Below are positions 42,497 to 49,357 of a DNA stretch of 64,000 bases, piece after piece. This DNA comes from Metallococcus carri. GTDB lineage: Bacteria > Actinomycetota > Actinomycetes > Actinomycetales > Dermatophilaceae. Below the pieces are notes generated by a model that worked only from the letters and a program-made list of their open reading frames with translations, made no database searches and had not been told where the DNA came from. Position numbers and translations under genes: made by a program. Every line of letters begins with the position of its first letter. Positions within the stretch are counted from its first letter, which is position 1. Location: assembly GCF_011440275.1 (NCBI RefSeq), contig NZ_JAAOIV010000006.1, positions 118,984 to 182,983 on the forward strand, in the 5' to 3' direction.

Positions 42497-43506
42497 ACCG
42501 TCACCAGCGGACGCAACTGCTCCAGCAACTTGTCGCCGATGCCACTCACCTCCCCCAGCTCGTCCACGCTGGTGAAGCGGCCATTGGCGGTGCGCCACTG
42601 CACGATGCGGGACGCGAGCACCGGGCCGACCCCGGGCAAGGTGTCCAGGGCGGTTTCATCGGCGGTGTTGAGGTTGACCGGCGCCGTGGGACCGGCCGAT
42701 CCACCGGAGCCGGCACCCGCCCCGCCTCCCCCGGCCCCGGCTCCGGCACCCGCGCCGCCACCCGGCACGGGTGGCGGCGTGACGACCTCGCCCGGTTTGG
42801 GCACCCGAATCTGCTCGCCGTCGGTGAGCACCCGCGCGAGGTTGAGATTGGTCAGGTCGGCGGACGGGAGCGCGCCACCCGCCGCTTGCACCGCATCGCT
42901 CACCCGCGCACCGACCCGCAGCGACACCACACCGGGACGACGCACCTGACCGACCACGTGCACCACGACGGTCGTCGGGGCAGAGGATGCGCCTCCCGCG
43001 GGTGACCGCGCGGTCGCACCCGCCAGGCCGGACCCCGGTGCGCCCGCGGTGGTCGCCGTGACACCCGGACCGGTGCCACCGACAGCCGAGGTGCGCAATC
43101 CCGTTGGGGCAGTGACGGGTTGGGGTCGGGCCTGGTCACGGGCCCACGACACCCGCACCGCCAACACCGCCGCAACGGCCACGACCAGCGCCACCAGGCC
43201 CAGCACGGCCATCTGGGCGGGCGTGGTGCGTGCTCCCGAGAAGGACGCCGGCGCCCGGATGAGCGGCTCACGCGGTCGCACCGTCTCCTGCTCGGCCCGC
43301 CCACGCCCCTCCGGCCGTCCGCGCCGCTCGGCCCGGGTCGCGAACCGCTGCATCGGCGTCGGCCGGTCGAAGACGGCGGCCTCCTCCGGCACCCAGCCGG
43401 GAGTGCGCCGCGACTGCTCCACCTCGGCAAGGATCGCGGCCAACCGGTCGGCGGGTTCAGCGCCGGGTGACCTGCCCGGTGACCTGCCCGTTGACGTGCG
43501 TGCCAT
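42493..43506 (-). CDS. comEA: ComEA DNA-binding competence protein
   Basis: 337 residues, longer than typical ComEA because of a ~120-residue cytoplasmic N-terminus. One TM helix (~115-135, AVLGLVALVVAVAAVLAVRV), an SLBB domain (VVVHVVGQVRRPGVVSLRVG, LPSADLTNLNLARVLTDGEQ), a Gly/Ala linker and two helix-hairpin-helix motifs (NLNTADETALDTLPGVGPVL, VDELGEVSGIGDKLLEQLRP) for binding DNA at the cell surface. TAACGT lies exactly 7 nt before the ATG, predicting a leaderless mRNA. Two DnaA-box-like 9-mers lie upstream. Confidence 0.93.
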   Translation of the reverse strand: MARTSTGRSPGRSPGAEPADRLAAILAEVEQSRRTPGWVPEEAAVFDRPTPMQRFATRAERRGRPEGRGRAEQETVRPREPLIRAPASFSGARTTPAQMAVLGLVALVVAVAAVLAVRVSWARDQARPQPVTAPTGLRTSAVGGTGPGVTATTAGAPGSGLAGATARSPAGGASSAPTTVVVHVVGQVRRPGVVSLRVGARVSDAVQAAGGALPSADLTNLNLARVLTDGEQIRVPKPGEVVTPPPVPGGGAGAGAGAGGGGAGAGSGGSAGPTAPVNLNTADETALDTLPGVGPVLASRIVQWRTANGRFTSVDELGEVSGIGDKLLEQLRPLVTV

Positions 43507-43559
43507 ATCCGGCACGTTAGGTCGCCCGAACCGGCCGGCGCCGGTCCTGCCACCTCCCC

Positions 43560-43601
43560 TGTGGACAACCGGCTGTCCGCCCGGAGCCGGCCTGTGGACA
43601 A
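43560..43601. promoter_or_regulatory. Pair of DnaA-box-like sites 33 bp apart
   Basis: TGTGGACAA at 43560-43568 and 43593-43601 (reverse strand TTGTCCACA, the high-G+C DnaA consensus), in the same orientation within a 12-bp direct repeat CTGTGGACAACC. They lie about 55-95 bp upstream of comEA, in the gap to degV. Confidence 0.5.
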
Positions 43602-43671
43602 CCCGCTCCGAGCGCCGGGTGCGCCGTCGCCGGGCTGAGTCGGCGTCGCCTACCCGGCCGCCATCGCCCAG

Positions 43672-44550
43672 CTAGTCGCCGGCGCCCACCACGGCTCGTC
43701 GGCCCGGCGAACGCGGCGACAGGCTCACCGCAATCGTCCCCGGACCAGCGTGTGCGCCGACGGCGGCGCCCAGCTCGACCAGGTGCACCCGCCGGGCCTG
43801 GTCCACCTCGCCTGCCAGCCGTTCGGCCAGCTGCTCGGCCCGGTCCCGAGCGGCCAAATGCTGCACGGCCAGATCCACCCCGGCGTCGCACGCCGCGGCC
43901 GCCTCCACGGTCAGCGCCACCAGCCGGCTCATCGCCCGCGTGGAGGTGCGCACCCGCTCCAGCGGTTCGATGTGCCCGCCACTGACCTGCAGCAACGGCT
44001 TGATCGCCAGCGCCGAACCGAAGAAGGCCGAGGCCTTCCCGACCCGGCCGCCCTTGCGCAGATACTCCAGGGTGTCGACATAGACGAAGGTCCGCGACGC
44101 AGCCGCGGTGTCAGCGGCGACCTGCGCCACCGAGGACAGGTCGGCACCGGCTTCGGCGGCCTCGACCGCGGTGAGCACGGCATACCCCATCGCCATCCCG
44201 ACGGTGCCGCTGTCGACGACCCGCACCCGAGCGGGCGACTGCTCGGCCGCGATCTCCGCGGACGACAGCGTGGCCGACATCTGCGCGGACAGGTGCACCG
44301 AGACAATCTCTCGCTCGCCGCGAGCGGCGAGTTCTTCGTAGACCTGCAAGAAGGCACCGGGCGAGGGCCGCGAGGTGGTTACGGCGCCGCCGTCCCGCAA
44401 GGCGCGGGCGACCTCGTCCGCCGTGACGTCCACACCCTCGTCGTAGGACGTGCCGTCGATCGCGACGTGCAGCGGCACGATCGCCACCCGGTGCGACCCG
44501 ACCAGCTGCGCCGGGAGGGACGCGCTCGAGTCGGTGACGATCGCGACCAC
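43672..44550 (-). CDS. DegV family fatty-acid-binding protein
   Basis: 292 residues. VAIVTDSSASLPAQLVGSHR, VTTSRPSPGAFLQVYEELAA, SVHLSAQMSATLSSAEIAAE, VVDSGTVGMAMG and TLEYLRKGGRVGKASAFFGS are the DegV signatures. Family members bind fatty acids and, in Firmicutes, present them to the fatty acid kinase FakA; no DhaK-like partner is nearby. GTG start, 13 bp after the leuS stop, so probably co-transcribed with leuS. Confidence 0.92.
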   Translation of the reverse strand: MVAIVTDSSASLPAQLVGSHRVAIVPLHVAIDGTSYDEGVDVTADEVARALRDGGAVTTSRPSPGAFLQVYEELAARGEREIVSVHLSAQMSATLSSAEIAAEQSPARVRVVDSGTVGMAMGYAVLTAVEAAEAGADLSSVAQVAADTAAASRTFVYVDTLEYLRKGGRVGKASAFFGSALAIKPLLQVSGGHIEPLERVRTSTRAMSRLVALTVEAAAACDAGVDLAVQHLAARDRAEQLAERLAGEVDQARRVHLVELGAAVGAHAGPGTIAVSLSPRSPGRRAVVGAGD

Positions 44551-44563
44551 GCTCGGACCTCGC

Positions 44564-47425
44564 TCAGACGACGATATTGACCAGTTTGGGCGCGCGCACG
44601 ATCACCTTGCGGATCACCTGATCGCCCACGGCCGCCTTGATCTTCTCAGTCGCCAGTGCCTGCGTCTCCAGATCGGCGGCACTGATGTCGGCCGCCACCT
44701 CGAGGCGGTCGCGCACCTTGCCCTTGATCTGGATCACGCAGGTGACGGTGTCGTCCGCCAGGAGTGCCGGGTCGGCTTCGGGGAAGGGCTCGTAGGCGAT
44801 GGATCCGTTGTGGCCCAAGCGTTCCCAGAGTTCTTCGGCCAGGTGCGGCGCCAGCGGCGAGACCATCTGCACCAGCGGTTCCACCACCGCACGCGGCGGC
44901 GCCTCGGACCGGGTCAGCGCGTTGTTGAGCTCGATCAATTTGGCGACCGCGGTGTTGAACCCGAGCGACTCGAAGTCGCGGCGCACCCCGTCGATCGTCT
45001 TGTGCAGCAGCCGCAGGGTCGCCTCGTCCGGCGCCGCGTCGGACACCCGCAGCGCGCCGGTCTCCTCGTCGATCACGTTGCGCCACAGGCGTTGCAGGAA
45101 GCGTTGCGACCCGACCACGGCCCGGGTCTCCCACGGGCGCGACTGGTCCAGCGGGCCCATCGACATCTCGTAGACCCGGAAGGTGTCCGCGCCATACTCC
45201 TCGCACATCTCGTCGGGAGTGACGACATTCTTCAGGGACTTGCCCATCTTGCCGTATTCGCGGGTGACCGGCTGGCCCTGCCAGGTGTATGCCGTCCGCC
45301 CCGCCTCCTCGTGCTCCTGCACCTCAGCGGCGGGCACCGGCTGGCCGCGGTCGTCGCGGAAGGCATAGGCCTGCACATAACCGTGGATGAACAGCCGACG
45401 GAAGGGTTCCTCGCTGGAGACATAGCCCAGGTCGAAGAGGACCTTGTGCCAGAACCGGGCATAGAGCAGGTGCAGCACGGCGTGTTCGGCGCCACCGATG
45501 TAGAGGTCGACGCCGCCGGTGTCATTGGCGCGCCCCTCCCCCTCACCGCGGCCCGGACCCATCCAGTAGCGCTCGACCTCGGGGTCGACGAAGACCTCGT
45601 GGTTACCGGCGTCGGTGTAGCGGATCTCATACCAGCACGACCCGGCCCAGTTGGGCATGGTGTCGGTCTCGCGGCGGTACTTCTTCGGCCCGTCGCCCAG
45701 GTCCAGCTCCACCTCGACCCAGTCCTCGGCCCGCGACAACGGCGCCTGCGGGGTCGAGGCGGCATCGCGCGGGTCGTAGGTCTTGGGCGAATAGTCGGCC
45801 ACCTCGGGCAGCTCGACCGGCAGCATGCTGGCGGGCACAGCGTGCGCCACGCCGTCCTCGTCATACACGATCGGGAAGGGTTCGCCCCAGTAACGCTGGC
45901 GGGAGAACAGCCAGTCGCGCAGCTTGTAGGTGATCGTGCCGCGGCCGGTGCCCTCGCGCTCCAGCAGCGCGATGACGTCTGCCTTCGCCTGGTCGATTTC
46001 CTTGCCGTTCAACGAGATTCGCTCGTTGTCGGAGTTGATCATCACGCCCGGTCCGGTGTAAGCCCGGTCCTCGTCGTGCCCCTCGGCCGGCTGCACAGTG
46101 CGCAGATAAGGCAGGTCGTAGGCCTTGGCGAAATCCCAGTCGCGGGGGTCCTCGGCGGGCACCGCCATGATCGCGCCGGTGCCATAACCCATCAGCACGT
46201 AGTCGGCGACGAAGACCGGCACCTGCGCGCCGGAGACCGGGTTGGTGGCGAAGACACCGGTGAACACACCGGTCTTGGCCTTGTCGTCGGTCTGCCGCTC
46301 CAGGTCGGACTTGCGGGAGGCCTGCAAGCGGTATGCCGACACCGCCTCCTTCGGCGACGCCGCACCACCGGTCCAGGCGTCCTTGGTGCCCTCGGGCCAC
46401 TCCTGCGGCACCACCTGATCCAGCAGCGGGTGCTCCGGCGCCACGACCATAAAGGTCGCTCCGAAGATGGTGTCCGGCCGGGTGGTGAAGACCTCGATCT
46501 CGTTGTCCCCCAACGGGAATCGGATCGCCGCACCGTGGCTGCGACCGATCCAGTTGCGCTGCATCGTCTTGATCGACTCCGGCCACTCGACCCGGTCCAG
46601 GTCGTCGGCCAGCCGGTCGGCATACGCGGTGATCCGCATCATCCACTGGGCCAGGTTGCGGCGGAAGACCGGCATATCGCCGCGCTCGGTCAACCCCTCG
46701 TTGGTGACCTCCTCGTTGGCGACCACGGTGCCCAGGCCCGGCGCCCAGTTGACCGGCACCTCACGCTTGTAGGCCAGCCGTCGCTGGTCGACCGCATCCG
46801 CCTGCTCGACGCGCGACAGTTCGGCCCACGGGCGCCCGTCGGGGGTCGGCAGCTCGCCGCTGGCGTAGGCGGCGACCAGGTCGTCGATGTGGCGCGCGCG
46901 ACCGGTGCGCTCGTCATACCAGGCATCGAAGATCTTGGTGAAGATCCACTGGGTCCAGCGGTAGTACGACGGGTCGATCGTGGAGATCCGGCGGCGCTGG
47001 TCGTAGGACAGGCCGAGCCGGCGCAGCTGCCGCTTGAAGACCGCGATGTTCTCCTCGGTGGTCTTGCGCGGGTGCTGGCCGGTCTTGACCGCGAATTGCT
47101 CGGCGGGCAGGCCGAAGGCGTCGAAGCCCTGGGTGAACAGCACATTCGCGCCCGTGGTGCGCAGATAGCGCGCGTAGGTGTCGGTGGCGATATAGGGCAG
47201 CGGGTGGCCGACGTGCAGACCGGCGCCGGAGGGATAGGAGAACATGTCCTGCACCATCCGCTTGGGCCGCTCGGCCACGCCCGGCTCACCCCACGGCCCG
47301 GCCGGGTTGGGCACCTCGAAGGTGCCCTCCTCCTCCCACCGGTCCTGCCAGCGCTGCTCGATCTGCCCGGCCAGCGCCGCGGTGTACCGGTGCGGTGGGA
47401 TCGCGTCGTTGTGCTGCGTGCTCAT
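44564..47425 (-). CDS. leuS: Leucyl-tRNA synthetase
   Basis: 953 residues, class I enzyme charging tRNA-Leu. The HIGH equivalent is [17 protein letters not shown], and the KMSKS loop is [20 protein letters not shown] (~728). The CP1 editing domain ([40 protein letters not shown]) and the leucine-specific domain are complete, as is the C-terminal tRNA-binding domain ([20 protein letters not shown]). It is preceded by a leader peptide and terminator structure. Confidence 0.97.
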   Translation of the reverse strand: MSTQHNDAIPPHRYTAALAGQIEQRWQDRWEEEGTFEVPNPAGPWGEPGVAERPKRMVQDMFSYPSGAGLHVGHPLPYIATDTYARYLRTTGANVLFTQGFDAFGLPAEQFAVKTGQHPRKTTEENIAVFKRQLRRLGLSYDQRRRISTIDPSYYRWTQWIFTKIFDAWYDERTGRARHIDDLVAAYASGELPTPDGRPWAELSRVEQADAVDQRRLAYKREVPVNWAPGLGTVVANEEVTNEGLTERGDMPVFRRNLAQWMMRITAYADRLADDLDRVEWPESIKTMQRNWIGRSHGAAIRFPLGDNEIEVFTTRPDTIFGATFMVVAPEHPLLDQVVPQEWPEGTKDAWTGGAASPKEAVSAYRLQASRKSDLERQTDDKAKTGVFTGVFATNPVSGAQVPVFVADYVLMGYGTGAIMAVPAEDPRDWDFAKAYDLPYLRTVQPAEGHDEDRAYTGPGVMINSDNERISLNGKEIDQAKADVIALLEREGTGRGTITYKLRDWLFSRQRYWGEPFPIVYDEDGVAHAVPASMLPVELPEVADYSPKTYDPRDAASTPQAPLSRAEDWVEVELDLGDGPKKYRRETDTMPNWAGSCWYEIRYTDAGNHEVFVDPEVERYWMGPGRGEGEGRANDTGGVDLYIGGAEHAVLHLLYARFWHKVLFDLGYVSSEEPFRRLFIHGYVQAYAFRDDRGQPVPAAEVQEHEEAGRTAYTWQGQPVTREYGKMGKSLKNVVTPDEMCEEYGADTFRVYEMSMGPLDQSRPWETRAVVGSQRFLQRLWRNVIDEETGALRVSDAAPDEATLRLLHKTIDGVRRDFESLGFNTAVAKLIELNNALTRSEAPPRAVVEPLVQMVSPLAPHLAEELWERLGHNGSIAYEPFPEADPALLADDTVTCVIQIKGKVRDRLEVAADISAADLETQALATEKIKAAVGDQVIRKVIVRAPKLVNIVV

Positions 47426-47482
47426 GCGTTCGTCAGGTTCTTTCGCGTCGTATGGCGTCGGTCGGGCACCGGACGTGCCAAC

Positions 47483-47541
47483 AAAAAACCCCTCGCATCA
47501 GCAAGGGGCAGCCGCGCTGAGGTCCGGTCGGTCAGCGCGGC
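47483..47541 (-). promoter_or_regulatory. leuS attenuator: leader-stop hairpin and U-tract terminator
   Basis: On the minus strand: GCCGCGCTGA / TCAGCGCGGC (10-bp stem, 47511-47541, containing the leader stop codon), followed by CCCCTTGC-TGAT-GCGAGGGG (47489-47508) and TTTTTT (47483-47488). The second is a textbook intrinsic terminator, about 60 nt upstream of the leuS ATG, and the only clear U-tract terminator I see in the window. Confidence 0.85.
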
Positions 47542-47573
47542 GGGCTAAGGAGCGAGGGTGCGCGATACGGCAT
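47532..47573 (-). CDS. leuS leader peptide (MPYRAPSLLSPPR)
   Basis: Thirteen codons, ATG at 47573 to TGA at 47532, with adjacent Leu codons CTC CTT just before the stop-proximal hairpin. TACCCT lies exactly 7 nt before the ATG, so the leader mRNA would begin at the start codon. Stalling at the Leu codons when charged tRNA-Leu is scarce could prevent the downstream terminator from stopping transcription. Codons 6-8 (CCCTCGC) could also pair with GCGAGGG of the terminator. The mechanism is inferred. Confidence 0.7.
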   Translation of the reverse strand: MPYRAPSLLSPPR

Positions 47574-47580
47574 ACGGGTC

Positions 47581-47586
47581 AGGGTA
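47581..47586 (-). promoter_or_regulatory. -10 element (TACCCT) of the leuS leader transcript
   Basis: TACCCT on the minus strand, 7 nt before the leader-peptide ATG. Confidence 0.55.
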
Positions 47587-47616
47587 GCGCACGGGCCGGG
47601 CGGACCCACAGACGTT

Positions 47617-47653
47617 TCGAGGCCGCCACCCCGGCACGGGACGGCGGCCTCGA
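47617..47653 (-). terminator. Hairpin after rpsT
   Basis: TCGAGGCCGCC / GGCGGCCTCGA, 11-bp perfect stem with a 15-nt loop, about 11 bp after the rpsT stop. Confidence 0.75.
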
Positions 47654-47663
47654 GGAGCCGTGG

Positions 47664-47924
47664 TCAGAGTCCGTTGACCTGCTTGGCCAGCGCGGACTTC
47701 TTGTTGGCAGCCTGGTTCTTGTGGATGACGCCCTTGGAGACGGCCTTGTCCAGCTTGCGACCGGCGGTGCGCAGGTGCTCCTGCGCCTTCTCGGCGTCAC
47801 CGGCGGCGACGGCCTCGCGGGTCTTGCGGATCCAGGTGCGCAACTCCGACTTGTACGCCTTGTTGCGCTCGGTGCGGACCGCGTTGGTCTTGATCCGCTT
47901 CATCTGCGACTTGATATTTGCCAC
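47664..47924 (-). CDS. rpsT: 30S ribosomal protein S20
   Basis: 86 residues, beginning (GTG) [20 protein letters not shown] and ending [12 protein letters not shown]; binds 16S rRNA early in 30S assembly. AAGGAAG precedes the start. Promoter TTGGGC-18-TAACTT lies about 155 bp upstream, giving a long leader. In many actinobacteria rpsT and holA converge; here both are on the minus strand. Confidence 0.96.
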   Translation of the reverse strand: MANIKSQMKRIKTNAVRTERNKAYKSELRTWIRKTREAVAAGDAEKAQEHLRTAGRKLDKAVSKGVIHKNQAANKKSALAKQVNGL

Positions 47925-48077
47925 GAAGTTCTTCCTTGGTCGGTCTGTTGGTTGTCGTAGAGGGCGACGACGCGCCGGAACGGATGAGGCGTGGGGACAC
48001 CTTGGCGAGTTCGACGCGTTTTCCTGCTTGAGGTCCTGCTGCGAGCGCGCACGACCAGAGCGCGCACGCGAGGAACA

Positions 48078-48107
48078 AAGTTACCGCACCCGCGCAATCG
48101 CGCCCAA
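48078..48107 (-). promoter_or_regulatory. rpsT promoter (TTGGGC, 18 bp, TAACTT)
   Basis: Minus strand -35 TTGGGC (48107-48102), spacer 18 bp, -10 TAACTT (48083-48078). Confidence 0.55.
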
Positions 48108-48147
48108 ATCGCGCTCTCGCCACCTGACCCGCCGGGCCAGCACCGTC

Positions 48148-48382
48148 TCAGGCGCTCCGGCCCCTGGTGCGCCGCTGCCCCTGACACCACACCCGCCCGA
48201 CCACCACCGTCAGGCACTCCGGCCCCTGGTGCGCCGCTGCCCCTGACACCACACCCGCCAAGCCACCACCGTCAGGCGCTCCGGCCGGTCGTGTGCCGCT
48301 GCCCCTGACACCACACCCGCCCGACCACCACCGTCAGCAGCGTCAGCGGCTCCGGCCGGTCGTGCGCCGCTGCCCCCGGTCA
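48148..48382. repeat. Array of four ~39-bp imperfect palindromes at 62-bp period
   Basis: Units at about 48148, 48209, 48271 and 48333/48342; each runs GTCAGGCGCTCCGGCCCC ... GGTGCGCCGCTGCCCCTGAC, so GTCAGG pairs with CCTGAC and the interior pairs imperfectly. Spacers (ACCACACCCGCCCGACCACC) are repeated too. The fourth unit has a 9-bp internal duplication and runs into the holA stop codon. The sequence is unlike the 32088 array, but unit size, palindromy and period are alike. It fills most of the 455-bp gap between rpsT and holA; the rest is the rpsT leader. Confidence 0.88.
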
Positions 48383-49336
48383 GCCCTGGCGCTCGCGGCA
48401 GATGGTGAGCACCGCGCGTTCGACGGCATACACCGGGTCGCGGCCGCCGCCCTTGACTTCGAAGTCCGCCGCGGCGACCGCCTGGATGGCCCGCCCGAGC
48501 CGTATGCCGTCCCACCCGGCCGCCGCTCGGCGCGCGCGGTCGATCTGCCACGGGGCCATGCCGAGCTCCTTGGCGAGCGAGGCCGACGAGCCGCGCCCGG
48601 CGGCCGCGACCCGGGCCACCTGGCGCAGCTGAGAGGCGAGCACCGCGACGACCGGGACCGGATCGAGGCCACCGGACAGCGCGTGCCGCAGCAGCCGCAG
48701 CGCCTCAGAGGCATTGCCGGCGACCGCGGCGTCGGCCACCCGGAAGCCGGTCGCCTCCACCCGGCCGCCGTAGTAGCGCTCGACGGTCTCCACCTCGACC
48801 GTGCCGGTGGTGTCGGCGATCAGCTGAGCGCAGGCGGCGGCGAGTTCGCGCAGATCCTTGCCGACCGCCTCAAGCAGGGCGTGCACGGCATCGGGCGCGA
48901 TCCGCCGCCGCGCGACGCGGAACTCCCCAGTGACGAAGGTGCCCTTGTCGCGGTCAGATTTCACCGCCGGCGCCTCGATCACGCGCGCCTTGGCCTTCTT
49001 GAGCGCATCGAGGGCACGCTTGCCGCGATTGCCGCCCTTGTGCACCAGCACCACATGAGCATCCATCGGCGGGTCGGCCGCGAGCGCCACGACCTCCTCC
49101 AGCAGGTCGTCGGTGCCCTCGTCGAGGTCGCGGACCACGACCACGGTCGTGCCGCCGAACAGCGAAGGACTGGTGTGCAGCGCGAGCGCACCCGGCTCGT
49201 AGGCCGGACCGTCCAGGCGCACCACCTCGGCGCCAGCGTCCACCTCGCGGATCAGCGCCAGCGTCGACTCCACGGCGCGTTCGGCCAGCACCTGCTCCGG
49301 GCCGGCGATGAGCACGAGGGGCGGGACGGACGTCAT
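48380..49336 (-). CDS. holA: DNA polymerase III delta subunit
   Basis: 318 residues from MTSVPPLVLIAGPEQVLAER. Clamp-loader subunit that opens the beta clamp. LVLIAGPEQVLAERAV at the N-terminus, FGGTTVVVVRDLDE, and the C-terminal helical collar (VAVLASQLRQVARVAAAGRG, AKELGMAPWQIDRARRAA) fit HolA. An alternative GTG start is 9 bp upstream. A GAGAGT box lies 7 nt before the ATG. It usually follows comEC in actinobacteria; here leuS, degV and rpsT are placed between. Confidence 0.92.
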   Translation of the reverse strand: MTSVPPLVLIAGPEQVLAERAVESTLALIREVDAGAEVVRLDGPAYEPGALALHTSPSLFGGTTVVVVRDLDEGTDDLLEEVVALAADPPMDAHVVLVHKGGNRGKRALDALKKAKARVIEAPAVKSDRDKGTFVTGEFRVARRRIAPDAVHALLEAVGKDLRELAAACAQLIADTTGTVEVETVERYYGGRVEATGFRVADAAVAGNASEALRLLRHALSGGLDPVPVVAVLASQLRQVARVAAAGRGSSASLAKELGMAPWQIDRARRAAAGWDGIRLGRAIQAVAAADFEVKGGGRDPVYAVERAVLTICRERQG

Positions 49337-49357
49337 ACGGGACACTCTCGCATCAGG

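Noticed and set aside
44450-47548. 1032-codon plus-strand frame opposite leuS
   Set aside because: Antisense shadow of leuS, low-complexity Gly/Arg/Val composition, no domain.
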